64,000 bases of DNA. Source: Myotis daubentonii. Its lineage: Eukaryota > Chordata > Mammalia > Chiroptera > Vespertilionidae. The stretch spans positions 52,971,408-53,035,407 of the forward strand of contig NC_081848.1 of assembly GCF_963259705.1 (NCBI RefSeq), written 5' to 3'. Position numbers and translations under genes: made by a program. The notes beneath the pieces were generated by a model. It had not been told where the DNA came from and did no database searches. It worked only from the letters and a program-made list of their open reading frames with translations. Shown here one piece after another: positions 1 to 12,172 of the stretch (positions are counted from its first letter, which is position 1; every line of letters begins with the position of its first letter).

Positions 1-76
1 TTTGGGAGGCAACTGATCTTTTTCTCTCTCTCTCTTTCCCCCTCTCTAAAATCAAAAAAATATCTCTCAAATATTC
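1..76 (+). repeat. VES SINE, 3' part only (cut by window edge)
   Basis: The first 76 bases are the end of a VES-type SINE: a fragment of the GGAGGCAACTGATC block, a CT-rich run, then a CTCTAAAATCAAAAAAATA tail. The tRNA-like head lies outside the window. Confidence 0.8.
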
Positions 77-2868
77 CTATGTTACTCATAAATATGAGAA
101 TTAAAAAGCTAGACGCTTGGAACAAAAGTTATGATAATGGCCATTTAGGGTGCTTTTTACTAAAATGAAATTCTGATTTGTGAACAATAATTAATTGGCA
201 GGTACTGAAGATAATAAATTTTGTATAGATAGAAAGATTAATTTGTGACTTCCTAAATGTTTATTTAAGTAACAATTTTGTAGTAAATTTATAAATTATA
301 TTGAATTGAGTTGAAATATTTGAATCTTGAAATATAGTGTGAAGCTGAAATATAGTGAAACGTATATAAAAATTGAAAAATATTTAAATAGTTAAAAGCC
401 ATTGGGGAATACAAAGTGACATTGTTAAGTGCTGTGTTCATTTAATATTAAATATTGGTCTTCTAAAGGTTTTACTGAAAATTTGATTGGTTTATCTGCC
501 AGCCAGATAGAGGTTTTTCAAGACTATTTGATGCATCAGACCTGGGCTCTAGACCAAGAGTAGATAGAAGTTCCTGGGGAAACTTTCTCACTGACCCTTA
601 ATTTGGGATAGGATGAAAGTTTATGGTACTATGAAAAATAATTCTGGAATTGCCATTGTTTCTGTTTGATTTGCTTAACAGATTTCTTGTTGCTTCTTTT
701 CACAGATCATATGGCTGACTATACAGTTCAGTTTATTTCTTAGTATTTTATCTATTAACATAATTTTCAGATTATAATTCTAAAGGCAAAGTGTATGGTT
801 ATTGGAACAATTTTAGGAATTTACTCAGATCACCACCTAATTTCCTTTTCTGAATAATGCAAAATAGGTACTTTTAATTATACAGATTTAAAAAATGTTT
901 CTGAAATGAAAAATTTTATTTCTCTGATAGTAACTTGGAAGTTTGAAGTTTGTCTTTTCATTTCCTTTTATTGAAATTGAGGTTTGTTGTTTTTGATAGA
1001 GAAATTAAAATTTTCACTTATATTTGTTTTTACCATATGGAATAACATGAATGCTTCAAGAAATTAGAGATTTGAATTTGAAATATTTTATATACATATC
1101 TAGCAGTTCTTCAAACTTTTATTTAACTTTAGAATTTTCATAATATTAAAGAGTTGCATGTTTTAAAGCTTAGAGAAAAATGGACACACTGCATCCTAGC
1201 AACTGAACGCAAATAGAGAGATACGTCAGTGCCACACTTATGTCAGCAGTTTGTTCTGTTTGCTTGAGACCTCTTTTGTTTTAGTAGTGTGTTTACAATG
1301 AGGTATTTCGGTGGAGCAAGGCTAAATGACTGAATATGTACTCTGTATTGCCGGAGTACATTCTGTATATAAACTAAGACATGCATACAGGCATAGTTAT
1401 TGTTATTTAGTTATTTGTTGTTAATATTTAGTCTTGTTTATTTTCTTTGTCAGATGGATTTTATTTGTTCATGTTTTATAACTAGTAATAGGCTTTGAAC
1501 TTCTAACTACGGTGTTTTTATATAGGACACTATATGTTTCCAGATAAGTTATTAAAATTGTATTGGTATGGCCGATGAGCCAATTGGCTTTTTTTTAAGA
1601 GAGAAGTTTAAGCTATTAGAAGTGGAATAATCTGCATTTTTCTCGATCAAGGCCTATAATTTTATTGTGCCTTAAATTTCTTAAAGGTTACTATGATTAC
1701 TTTCTAAGATTTAAAAATGTATCATTGAGTGTTAAAATTAAGTTCAGAGTACTCCAAATACTATGGGATTTTGTTTGTGTTTTCTAGGGTGGAGGAGAGA
1801 GGCAGAATGTATCTCAGTGGAAAAGGTCAGTAGGCAGTTGAAGATAACATGTTTGGAGCTTGGAAAGACAGAATGAAGCCAGAGATAAACTTTAGAAGTC
1901 ACTTCAATGTACTTCATTGAAGGCCTACATTATACCCCTGGGAATTCAGATCCTTGAGTTCATGCAGACCAGAAGACTGAGCATCTCTTTTGCTCATGGA
2001 TTTGATAGTATCTAGTCATTAGATTCTAGAGGGAGGATTATTTGCTTAAAAGATCTTAGTTGAAGCCTGGGAATGGATGAGATTGGGGGGAAAAGGAGTT
2101 TAGACAGAATTAAATTAAGAACGGAGTGACTGGGAAATACCTATGTTGTTCAGGTTTTTAGAAGAATGGCAAGTATTATGGGAACTATCTGTGTTTTAGT
2201 GGTTGGCATGAAAAGAGGAGTCAGTGAAGGAAGCAGAGTCAGAGTGGTAGGATGTGAGGGATTTACTACTGAAGCAAATTAACGTTAAGCTCTAGGGTGC
2301 AAATGTCTTCCACAACTTTGGGAGGTAGGTGGTCACATGACCCTATGTTTCTGTAGGATTTTCAAAAGTCAGGTATTTTAAGTTAAGATTCCCATCTCTT
2401 TCCCTTCTTGGCTTAACCTCATGTCATATAGTATTGGCATAGCTGCAGGCATTTTTGGTATCCAGCTAAAGGAAAGTTGAATTGGGGTTACATTTAGTTT
2501 GGGTGGCATGTATTTATGTGTGTGTTTTGGTGTCACTTTGGAGTATATTTAAGTTTTTTCCACGTGTTCTGGTATAGGAATGACACCTGAGAATATTCTT
2601 GTTAACCATGGTGCTGATTCAGTGTTATGATACAAAGATGCCAGGACAGATATCATAGGTTATATGAACATGTTCTACAGTGTCTGACACTTGAAGTATG
2701 TGGGCAGGTTAAGAGAAACACAATTTAAAATATATAGGGCCAAAACATAGGGAAAATTCTTCTGAGTATAGATAGTTTGTAAAGGAAAAAAAATGAATAT
2801 AATATTTCTAAAATTTTATAATACAAGATTTGTATGACATGACTAGTAACAGTTTGTGAACCTAAAAG
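77..2868. other. No gene or confident repeat; AT-rich unique DNA
   Basis: About 2.8 kb of AT-rich sequence with short ORFs only and no motif I can assign. The 1.78-2.35 kb part is somewhat richer in purines and G and may hold a very old repeat, but I cannot name it. Intronic or intergenic DNA is the simplest reading. Confidence 0.5.
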
Positions 2869-2879
2869 AATATTTTTCT

Positions 2880-3091
2880 CCCTAGCCGGCTTGGCTCAGT
2901 GGATAGAGCGTCAGCCTGCGGACTGAGGGGTCCCGGGTTCGATTCCGGCCAGGGGCGCATGCCTGGGTTGCGGGCTCCATCCCCAGTGTGGGGTGTGTAG
3001 GAGGCAGCCAGTCAATGATTCTCTCTCATCATTGATGTTTCTATCTCTCTCCACCCTTCCTCTCTGAAATCAATAAAGAAATAATTAAAAA
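2880..3091 (+). repeat. VES SINE, full length
   Basis: Complete VES SINE: tRNA-like head starting CCTAGCCGGCTTGGCTCAGTGG (A box) with GGTTCGATTCC (B box), the CAGTGTGGGGTG and GGAGGCAGCC blocks, a CT-rich middle and a GAAATCAATAAAG tail. It is flanked by an 11-bp TSD, AATATTTTTCT, at 2869-2879 and 3092-3102. Head and B box are close to consensus, so the copy is fairly young. Confidence 0.92.
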
Positions 3092-3146
3092 AATATTTTT
3101 CTAAAATGTAAATAATTTCATATTCAGAAAGTTTTTAAAATTCATT

Positions 3147-3364
3147 TTTTAAAAGAATATATTTTTATTGATTTCAGAGAGGAAGGGAGAGGGAGAGAGA
3201 GATAGAAACATTGATGATGAGAAACATTGGTCTACCAACTCCTGCATATCCCCTATTGGGGATTGAGCTCACAACCCGGGCATGTGCCCATACCCGGAAT
3301 CGAGCCATGAGTACGACCTGGTTCATAGGTCAACACTCAGCCACTGAACCACACTGGCCAGGCC
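3147..3364 (-). repeat. VES SINE, antisense
   Basis: Reverse-strand VES. Read on the minus strand it begins GGCCTGGCCAGTGTGGTTCAGTGGC and ends in GAAATCAATAAAAATA. An imperfect TSD (AAATTCATTT / AAGTTCATTT) borders it. The head is of the 'guided by CTATGAACCAGG' subtype, different from the copy just upstream. Confidence 0.88.
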
Positions 3365-3365
3365 T

Positions 3366-4311
3366 TAAGTTCATTTCTTTATAGAAAATCTTACATGAGA
3401 TGATCATATAAAGAGGTGATCACAAAAGATATACAATAAAAATGTAGAAAAAGTATTCTAGAAGCATGTCATGGAGTTTATTGAGAGAATTATGATGTTA
3501 CTTTTTCCTGGATTTTTATGATGCTTGCGATGCCGTTATTTTTTTCCCCTCTCATTCTAGATAAGTATTCACCTTTGTACCTAATTTTGTATTAGCAATT
3601 CTAATTTTTTTCCTTAAAGAAAGCTCCCTAAATTCTTTCAAGTCCAGGCCCAACAAAACCTGGGAGGCATGGAATTGTTGAAGTCAAGAGGAGACAATTT
3701 AAGGATGTGGAGAATCTGTTAAATGATGCATTGATGTAGTTAAGGAAGCAATTTGATTTAGTGATGGAGATCATTAATAGTGATTTTCAGGAATAAATAA
3801 GAAATTGGGAGTAGAAAGTGGAGGTTTTATGCTTTTTGAAGAATGTGGCACTGGAGTAAAAAAGCAGTATTTTGAGGGGAAAACAAGAACCAGGAAAAGG
3901 ATGTGTGTGTGAGAGTGTATGTATGTGCTCACAGATGTGCTCGTCAAAGATAGGTATACATCTAAATATGTTAAAGAGAGGGGAAAGGTACATTTCGCTA
4001 AAAGATACAAACATAAAACTAAAGATAATAGCAAGAGAGATTAAAATAGAGCAGAAATAGTAGTTAGAGCTGGGAGGTAAAGGACATGGGATCAAGACAT
4101 AGGAATGTCCTAGAATTTAGTGAAGGGCAAACATCCATCCTTACACATTTCAGTAGTTCTTTAATCATCACTGTATTAGCCCTGTATTAATACCTGAGTT
4201 CAGTAATTGGTTTTCATAATGCTGATCCCAAGCAATTCTTCCTACAACTATGAAATACTGTATGCTTAGTTTTCTCCAAAATAATACAGTTTTGAATGAT
4301 TTACATTTTAA
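3366..4311. other. Unassigned AT-rich DNA
   Basis: No gene or recognisable transposon. Short ORFs on both strands at 3.77-4.1 kb have low-complexity composition and no conserved motif. Confidence 0.45.
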
Positions 4312-4362
4312 AAATCAGAAAATCTGAATAGTCCAATTACAACAAATGAAATAGAAACAGTA

Positions 4363-6440
4363 ATGAGAAAAGTCCCAGCAAACAAAAGTTCAGGACTGGA
4401 TAGCTTCACAGGCAAATTTTACCAAACAGTCAAAGAAGAATTAATACCTGTCCTTCTCAAACTATTCCAAAAAATTCAAGAGAAGGGAAGACTCCCAAGC
4501 TCATTTTATGAGGCCAGCATTATCCTAATTCCAAAACTAGATAAAGACACTACAAAGAAAGAAAATTATAGGTCAATATTCCTGATAATCATGGATGCTA
4601 AAATCCTCAACAAGATATTAGCAAACCAGATCCAGCAATTAAAAAGATCATATACCATAATCAAGGGGAATTTATTCTGGGGATGCAAGGTTGGTACAAT
4701 ATTCACAAATTAATAAATGTGATACATCACATAAACAAAATGCAGGATAACAATCAGATGATCATATCTAGATGCAGAACGGGCACTTGATAAAATCTAG
4801 CACCCATTCATGAAAAAAAACTCAGCAAAGTGAATAGAGGGATTATACCTCAACATAATAAAGGCCATATATGACAAACCCACAGCCAGCATACTTAATG
4901 GGCAAAACCTAAAAGCGTTTCCCTTAAGATCAGAAAGCAGGGATGTCTGCTTTCACCACTCTTTTTTTAACATAGTACTCAAAAGTCCTAGCCACAGCAG
5001 TCAGACAAGAAGAAGAAATAAAAAGCATCCAAATTGCAAAGGAGAAAGTAAAACTGTCATTATTTGCAGATGACATGATATTATATATAGAAAACCCTAA
5101 AGAGTCTATAAAAAAACAACAGCCTACTAGACCTAGTAAATGAATTCAGCAAAGTAGCAAGATACAGAATTAATAGTCAGAAATCACCAGCATCTTTATA
5201 CACCAATAATGAAATATCAGAAAGAGAAATTAAGAAAAAAGTCTCTTTTACTATTGCAAAAAAGAAGGTACCTAGTATAAATTTAATCAAGGAGGTAAAA
5301 GACCTGTACTTGGAAAATTATAAGATACTGAAGACAGAAATTGAGAAGATACAAATAGGTGGAAGCATGTATCGTGTTCATGGATAGGAAAAATTAACAT
5401 CATTAAAATGTCCATACTACTCAGAGCAATTTACAGATGTAACACAATTTCTATTAAAATACTCATGACATATCTCCCAGTTCTAGAACAAATATTCCAA
5501 AAATGTACATGGAGCCACAAAAACAAACAAACAAAAAACAACAACGGAATAACATCAGCAGTCATGAGAAAGAGCAACAAAGATGGAGATATCACACTAC
5601 CTTATATCAAACTGGACTACAAGGCCACAGGAATGAAAATACCATGGTATAGACACAAGAACAGTCATATAAATCAATGGAACAGAATAGAGAATACAGA
5701 AATAAACCCATGCCTTTATGGTTAATTAATATTTGGCAAAGGAGGCAAGAACATACAGTGGAGTAAAGATAGTCTCTACAAAAAGTGATGTTGGAAAAAT
5801 TGGACAGATACATGCAAAAAATGAAACTAGACCACCAACTTACACCATACACAGGAATAAACTCAAAATGGATCAAAGACCTAAATGTACATCGTGAAAC
5901 CATAAAAATCCTAGAAGAAAACGTAGGTAGTAAAATCTCAGACATGTCTTTCAGCAATATTTTTGTGAGATGTCTCCTTGGACAAGGGAAACAAAGGAAA
6001 AAATAAACGAACTACATCAAACTAAAAAGATTTTGTGTAGCAAAAGAAACCATCAACAAAATGAAAAGAGAGCCCACTGAGTGGCAGAACATATTTTCCA
6101 ATGATACATCTGATAAGGGGTTAATTTCCAAAAAATAAAGCACTTACACAGCTCAACATCAGGGGGACAACCCAATTATAAAATGGGCAAAGGCTCTGAA
6201 TGGACACTTCTCCATAGAAGACATAAGAGAAAATGCTCAATATCACTAATCACCAGAGAGATGCAAATTAAAACCACAGTGAGATATCACCTGTCAGAAT
6301 GGTTACCATCAATAAATCAGCAAACAAGTGCTGGCAAGGATTTCGAGAAAAGGGAATCCTATTGCACTGTTAATGGGAATGCATACTGGTGCAGCCACTG
6401 TGGAAATCAGTATGGAGTTCCCTCAAACAATTAAAAATGG
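4363..6440 (+). pseudogene. Decayed L1 ORF2 (reverse transcriptase) remnant
   Basis: The frame opening at 4363 gives a 116-residue stretch with L1 RT signatures ([13 protein letters not shown] near the start, then ILIPKLDKD). The catalytic FADD motif is readable at 5062-5073, in another frame after several frameshifts and stops. Later pieces at 5408-5725 and 5785-6006 match the conserved ORF2 region after the RT ([36 protein letters not shown]). Many lesions, so inactive. ORF1 and the endonuclease domain are absent. Confidence 0.85.
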
Positions 6441-6548
6441 AACTGCCTTTTCACCCAGCATCCCACTTCTGGAAACATATCCAAAGAAATCTGAAACTAA
6501 TTCAAAAGAATGTATGCATCCCTTTGTCCATTGCACTGTTATTTATAA

Positions 6549-6970
6549 CTAGAGGCCCGGTGCGTGAATCCGTATACCAGTGGGGTCCCTTGGCCTGGCT
6601 TGCAGGATCGTGCTGAAACTGACTCTCTGACATCCTCCGAGGTGTCCTGGATTGAGAGAGGGTGCAGACCAGGCGAGGGACCCCACCGGTGCACGATCGG
6701 GGCCGGGGAGGGACATGGGAGGTTGGTCAGCTGGGAAGGGACTGCGGGAGGGCTCCAGGGTGTGTCTGGCCTGTGTTGCTCAGTCCCAATCGGCCAGACC
6801 CCAGCAGCAAGCTAACCTACCGGTTGGAGCATCTGCCCCCTGGTGGTCAGTACATGTCATAGCAAGCGATTGAACGGCTTTAGCATATCATTAGCATATT
6901 ATGCTTTGGTTGGTTGAGCAGACGACCGGATGACTGGACACTTAGCATATTAGGCTTTTATTATATAGGA
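6549..6970 (-). mobile_element. HeliBat-type non-autonomous Helitron (subfamily C, about 420 bp)
   Basis: On the minus strand the element starts TCCTATATAATAAAAGCC and ends GGGCCTCTAG, sitting between host A and host T. The L1 reading TTATTTATAA/TAGCCAAGAT is restored exactly if the element is removed. No transposase is encoded. GC-rich interior shared with the copies at 19684-20103 and 43937-44305. Confidence 0.92.
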
Positions 6971-7089
6971 TAGCCAAGATTTGGAAACAGCCCAAGTGCC
7001 CATCCATAGATAAGTGGATAAAGAAGTTGTTATACATTTACACAATGGAATACTACATGGCCATAAAAAAGAAGGAAATCTTACCCTTT

Positions 7090-7241
7090 TTAAAATATAT
7101 ATATTTTATTGATTTAAGAGAGGAAGGGAGAGGGAGAGAGAGAAATATCAATAATAAGAGAGTCATCGATTGGCTGCCTCCTGTGTGCCCCTTCAGTCTA
7201 CACACTGACACTCTATCCACTAAGCCAAACCAGCTAGGGCA
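7090..7241 (-). repeat. VES SINE, internally deleted, nested in L1
   Basis: Minus-strand VES lacking the middle block between the B box and the GGAGGCAGCC region. A TSD close to AAATCTTACCCTTT flanks it at about 7076-7089 and 7242-7255, so the shortened form was probably what inserted. Confidence 0.88.
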
Positions 7242-7278
7242 AAATCTTACCCTTTCGACAGCACGGATGGACCTACAG

Positions 7279-7430
7279 CAGTGGTTGGCAAACTGCGGCT
7301 CGCGAGCCACATGCGGCTCTTTGGCCCCTTGAGTGTGGCCACGAAGTTTCAATCGCACTGTACGTGTGCGCCTGCACATGGTATTTTGTGGAAGAGCCAC
7401 ACTCAAGGGGCCACAGTTTGCCGACCACTG
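7279..7430. mobile_element. Short palindromic hAT element
   Basis: 152 bp bounded by inverted repeats CAGTGGTTGGCAAACTG and CAGTTTGCCGACCACTG, with an 8-bp TSD ACCTACAG / ACCTAGAG (one mismatch). Both halves carry CGGCTC/GAGCCAC blocks. Inverted repeats plus an 8-bp TSD indicate hAT superfamily; no transposase. Nested in L1 and related to the copy at 16582-16807. Confidence 0.88.
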
Positions 7431-7638
7431 ACCTAGAGAGTATTATGCTAGGTGAAAGCAGTCAGAGAAAGACAAATACCATATGATCTCACTTATATGT
7501 GGAATCTAATGAACAAAATAAACTGACGAACAAAATAGAACCAGAGGCATGAATGAATACAAGGAACAGACTGACAGAGGTCAGAGGGGAGGGATTCTGG
7601 GAGACTAAATGAAAGAAGGTGAAGAGATTAGCCAAATA

Positions 7639-7640
<2 letters not shown>

Positions 7641-7672
<32 letters not shown>
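7641..7672. repeat. (AC)n microsatellite
   Basis: Run of about 16 AC dinucleotides within the L1 3' UTR. Confidence 0.95.
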
Positions 7673-7674
<2 letters not shown>

Positions 7675-7821
7675 CCCATGGACACATACAACAGTGTGGT
7701 GATAGCCAGAGGGAGGGATATAGGGGCTGGGTGGAGGTGGGCAAAGGGGCGGGAAGTGGGTGATATCTGCAATAGTGTTAACCATAAATTTAATAAAAAA
7801 GTATTTTAAAAGTTTTATATA

Positions 7822-8012
7822 GCCCAGCCGGTGTGGCTTGGTGGTTGATCGTTGCCCTGTGAACCTGGGAGGTTACAGTTTGATACCTGGTCAGGAGTTG
7901 TGGGATCAATACCCAGTGGGGGGTGTGTGGGAGGTGGCTGATAGATGATTCATCATTAATGTTTTTATCTCTCTCTCCCTCTCCTCCTCTGAAATCAATA
8001 TACATACATATA
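7822..8012 (+). repeat. VES SINE between two L1 3' ends
   Basis: Sense VES beginning GCCCAGCCGGTGTGGC, diverged in the A box (GGCTTGGTGG), ending GAAATCAATATACATACA. It separates the tail of one L1 from a second L1 3' end. Confidence 0.8.
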
Positions 8013-8015
8013 TAA

Positions 8016-8221
8016 CATACACACAGACCACAGTGTGATGATAGAGGAAAAGTGGAGTGGGGGTAGGAGGAGGTGGGCATAGGGGGGATAAATGGGGATG
8101 GAAAGAGACTTTGCTTTGTGCAGTGGGCGCACAATGTAGTGTGTAGATGATGTTGAGTTGTACACTTGAAACCTGTATGGTTGTGTGAACCAATATCACT
8201 ACAATAAATTCAATTTAAAAA
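8016..8221 (+). mobile_element. Second L1 3' end fragment
   Basis: Sense L1 3' UTR: purine-rich GGTGGGCATAGG stretch, then GTACACTTGAAACCTG and a terminal CAATAAATTCAATTTAAAAAAG. It repeats the 3' UTR type already seen at 7.6-7.8 kb, so the locus carries two L1 tails in the same orientation. Confidence 0.75.
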
Positions 8222-8358
8222 AGATTATAACATTTGGGTGGTTGTCTTTTATGGCATAAATGGAAGATAATTACCTGCATTAATTTAACATGTTAAATTC
8301 ACTCTTGCAAATTACTTTTTGACTGTATGAAGTTGCCTGAAATCAGTTTAAAGATATA

Positions 8359-8554
8359 GCCCAGCTGGTGTGGCTCAGTGGTTGAGTATCAACCTATGAA
8401 GCAGAAGATCATGGTTTGATTCCTGGTCAGGGCACATGCACAGGTTGTGAGCATGTTTCCCAGTGTGGGGTGAGCAGGAGGCAGCTGATCAAGATTCTCT
8501 CTCATCACTAATGTTTCTCTCTCTCTCTCCGTTTTCCTCTCTGAAATCAGTTAA
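8359..8554 (+). repeat. VES SINE
   Basis: Sense VES (GCCCAGCTGGTGTGGCTCAG head, GGTTTGATTCC B box, GAAATCAGTTAAA tail) with TSD AAAGATATA at 8350-8358 and 8555-8563. Confidence 0.9.
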
Positions 8555-8711
8555 AAAGATATAAAGTATGTATCAAGTTCTTTTGCTGGTAAGGTTATAT
8601 AAATTATTATTAAACATGAAATAAAGTTATCTTTTAATTTTTATAGATGGTATGGAAAAGCATACAGAATTTAGTATCAGGTCATATATTTATTATTACT
8701 TTTCCCATTCT

Positions 8712-8960
8712 ATCCTCCAATATTTATTAGGTGTCCATTATATGCCAGGCATGGGTTTAAAATGCTGGGGATAGAGCAATAAACAACATGGACAGTATCT
8801 GTCTCTATATATTTTATATTCTAGTGGAGAAGATAGCAAATAAGCAAATATACACACAAATAATGACATATATTATCAGATAGTAATGTGTGTCTTAAAG
8901 AAAAATAATGAAGAGGAAGATGACAGAGTAAGATATTTAAATAGGATGGAAGGAAAGCCA
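8712..8960 (-). repeat. L2 LINE fragment, antisense
   Basis: Contains the typical antisense L2 3' end order: TATTTATTAGGTGTCCATTATATGCCAGGCATGG, then CTGGGGATAGAGCAATAAACAA, then ATTCTAGTGGAGAAGATAG. Diverged, as expected for this ancient mammalian family. Confidence 0.65.
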
Positions 8961-9099
8961 GGTAGGATATTTACATAACACTTTTTGTTAGTATATTTAG
9001 AAAACTATTTTATGCAAACCAAATGTGTTTAAAGTCGAATCATTTAAAATTTAATGGAAGCAACATGCACCCAACATAGTTTTGTCATTTCTACTCTTA

Positions 9100-9180
9100 A
9101 TTAAAAATAGTACCTACCCAGTAGGGTTTAAATAAGATTGTGCGTGTACATGAGATATTATCAACTCTCAATAAATGTTG
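9100..9180 (+). repeat. MIR SINE 3' fragment
   Basis: AGTACCTACCCAGTAGGG followed by AACTCTCAATAAATGTTGA matches the end of the MIR core and tail. Cut on the right by a VES insertion. Confidence 0.6.
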
Positions 9181-9193
9181 ACTCTTCTTTTTT

Positions 9194-9419
9194 TAATTTT
9201 TTTTTTTATTTCAGAGAGGAAGGGAGAAAGAGAGAGAGAGATAGAAGTATCAATGCTGAGAGAAAATCATTGATTGGTTGCCTTCTGCAACCCCCCCCCA
9301 CCACCACCACCACACTGGGGATGGAGCCCACAACCTGGGCTTGTGCCCTAACTGGAAATCAAATTTTGACCTCCTGGTTCATACGTTGACCCTTAACCAC
9401 TAAGCCACACCAGTCTTGC
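9194..9419 (-). repeat. VES SINE, antisense
   Basis: Minus-strand VES with a C-run and CCA microsatellite in its middle. TSD TTGACTCTTCTTTTTT / TTGAGTCTTCTTTTTA at about 9178-9193 and 9420-9435. Confidence 0.88.
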
Positions 9420-10949
9420 TTGAGTCTTCTTTTTACATGACTTTATTTTTTATTATGTGAACCAAATAAGTTGTAAGAAAACCAACTCCTCTATTAACTA
9501 CTTTCTTTTTCTGCATATACCTCCAAATTCCAGATAGAAACCTGTTTTTTTAATTTAGAGATCAAAAAGTTTTAATTGAGGTATAATGTACATACTGTAA
9601 AATATACTAGTCTAAAATATACTGCTCAGTGAATATTTTCATAGGCATATGCCTGTGCAATCACCACCCGATTCAAATATACAACATTCCCGCATACAGT
9701 ATGTTTGTTCATCCTTGGAGGCATTACTCGCTCCATATACAGCCACTATTCTAATTTTTCTAATTTCTGTCTACATCAGGGGTTTTTTTGGCCTGATTTT
9801 AAGTTTTATATAAATTGAATGACATGATGCGTTATCTTTTACATCTATTTTCATTTTGCCAAAAATAATGCCTACAAGATTCATTCATGTTGTTATATGT
9901 GTCACTAGCTTGTTCTTTTATAGTTCTGTGTAGCATTCCACAGTTTAAGTGTATCACAATTTATTCATTCTCCAGTTTATGGACATTTGGGGGAGCAGTT
10001 ATGAATAAAGCTATTGTGAACATTCTTACACATCTTTTGATATATTCATTTTTATTGGCCATATACCTAGGAGTGGGTTTACTAAATCGTAGGGTAAGTA
10101 TATGTTTAACCTCGGTAGAAACTGCTAGCAATTTTCCAAAGTTGTACCAATTTACAAGCTCTATTTCCAGTTGCTCCATATTCTTATCAACACTTAAAAT
10201 GCATGATTAGTCATTCTGTGAGATGTGTAGTGGTTTGGCATTGTCCCTTTAATTTGCCTTTGTTTGATGTTAATGATGCTTGAGTACTTTATATACATTG
10301 ATTGGCCATCACTGTGAACTGTGGTGATATTTTCTCTTTTGTGAAGTTCCTGTTTAGATCTTTTGCCCATTTTTTAAAAAATTAACTTTTTAATTCTTGA
10401 TTTATAGTAGTTCTTTATATTCCTTATGAACTCTAAATATAAAATCTTTACTAGAAATATGTGTTGGGAATATCTTCTACTGCTCTGTGGCTTATCTTTT
10501 TGCTCTCTTAATGAACAGAAGTCCATTGTTGTTTCATACTGATTTCCCATGTCTTAGCACTGTTAATTGAAAAGACTGTCTTTTCCCCCACAGGTTTTTA
10601 GTGGTGTCATTTTCATAAATCAAGTGTAGATCTATTTTTGGACTTTGTCTCATTGGTCGATTTGTCCATTCTTTGACCATTGTCACACTATCAACTTTAT
10701 AGTAAAACTCAATCCCTAGTAGTGTTCTTAAAGATTGAACCTGGCTATTCTTAGGATCTTTGCATTCCTGTATGAATTTAAGGATCACTTTTTTACCCAA
10801 AAAAACCTCACTGGAATTTTGACTGGGTTTGCATTGACTCAACGGATTAATTTGGCGATAATTGGTGTCATAACAATATTGAGTCTTCCAAACTGTGAAC
10901 TGTGGCATATTTCTCCATTTACTTACAACTTTAAAATTTTTTTCTCATT

Positions 10950-11184
10950 TTTTTTAATCCTCACCCAGGGATATGTTTACTGATTTGAGAGAGAGAGGGG
11001 GGAAAAAATAGAGAGAGAGAGAGGAACATCAATGTGAGAGAAACATCAGACGGTTGCCTCTTGCATGCACCCCAGCTGGAGACTGAACCCACAACCCAGG
11101 TATGTGCCCCAACTGGAAATCGAACCCATGACCCTTCGGTGTACGGGACAATGCTCCAACCAACTGAGCTACACTGGCCAGGGC
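10950..11184 (-). repeat. Older VES-type SINE, antisense
   Basis: Minus-strand SINE with head GCCCTGGCCAGTGTAGCTCAGTTGG, B box GGTTCGATTTCC and tail ATCCCTGGGTGAGGATT. The TTGG form of the A box and the GGGTGAGGATT tail mark an older or separate tRNA-SINE subfamily than most copies here; 36732-36957 and 43141-43473 share this tail. Confidence 0.8.
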
Positions 11185-11656
11185 TTTCATTATTTATTTT
11201 TTTAGTTTTCAGTGTAGATATCTTACATAAGATATATTCCTTATTATTTGATTTTTATGCTATTATGTACTAAATAATGTTTCATAAATTATACTTTCTA
11301 TTTGTCATAAGTATATAGAAATATAATACTCTGGAATTTTTATCAAAAAAACCATAATAAATTTACTTATTATAGTTACTTGTTGTCAATTCCTTTGCAT
11401 TTTCTGTGTATATAATTATGCTTATCTGTGAATAAAGACAATTTTACTTCCATTTAATCTTTATACTTTCCTGCCCTTTTATTGTGTGATAATAGCTAGA
11501 ACTCTCAAAATAACATTGAATAGAAGTGATGATATTGGACAATCTTGTTTTCTCCCCTAATTCAGGGGAAAGTAGTAAATATGTTACCATTAAGATTGAT
11601 ATTAGCTGTGGGTCATATGTGTGTGTATGTGCGTATTAAAGTAGCTACCTTTTTTT

Positions 11657-11862
11657 GCTGGACCGGCATGTCTCAGTGAATCAACCTATTCAGCAGGAGG
11701 TCACGGTTTGATTCCCAGTCAGTGCACATGCCTGGGTTGCGGGATGGATCTGCAGTGTGGGGCGTGCAGGAGGCAGCTGATCAATGATTCTCTCTTATCA
11801 TTGATGTTTTTATCTCTCTTTCCCTCTCCCTTGCTCTCTGCAATTAATAAAAATGTATTTTT
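11657..11862 (+). repeat. VES SINE
   Basis: Sense VES with a short deletion in the head (CAGTGAATCAACC) and B box GGTTTGATTCC. TSD near AAGTAGCTACCTTTT / AAGTTAGTTACCTTTT. Confidence 0.88.
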
Positions 11863-12144
11863 TTAAAAAGTTAGTTACCTTTTATTATATTAAGGAATTT
11901 CCCTTTTATTCCTAAATTGCTGAGAGGTTTTTAAAATGATAAATGAGTGTTAAATTTTATCAAATACTTTTTCTGCATCTATTGAGATGACCCTAGGATT
12001 TTTTTTTTCTTTTTGTTGTTGTTAATGTGGTGAATTACTTTGGTTTATTTCTTAATGTTAAACCAACACTGTATTCCTGTAATTTTGTCCACTTGGTCAT
12101 GTAACTATCCTTATTATCTATTGCTGGATTTACCTTGATAAATT

Positions 12145-12172
12145 ATTATTATTATTATTATTATTATTATCA
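12145..12172. repeat. (ATT)n microsatellite
   Basis: Eight to nine ATT repeats within the old L1. Confidence 0.9.

Larger units (their letters stand above)
4312..7815 (+). mobile_element. L1 LINE 3' half, 5'-truncated and interrupted
   Basis: Sense-strand L1 that starts inside ORF2 (reverse-transcriptase domain) and runs into the 3' UTR, ending near AATTTAATAAAAAAG at about 7.8 kb. The 3' UTR part (7440-7800) has the motifs found next to bat L1 tails, including AACCAGAGGCATGAATGAAT and a CA microsatellite. The element is interrupted by a Helitron (6549-6970), a VES (7090-7241) and a short hAT (7279-7430), so it predates all three. Confidence 0.88.

Noticed and set aside
2880..2960. tRNA gene
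   Set aside because: The A and B boxes belong to VES SINE heads; the cloverleaf is not intact and the CT-rich SINE body follows directly. Same for all other VES copies.
10534..10908. 124-residue minus-strand ORF
   Set aside because: It is within the antisense L1 and reads as ORF2 remnant (for example IEFYYKVDSV and WGKRQSFQ).
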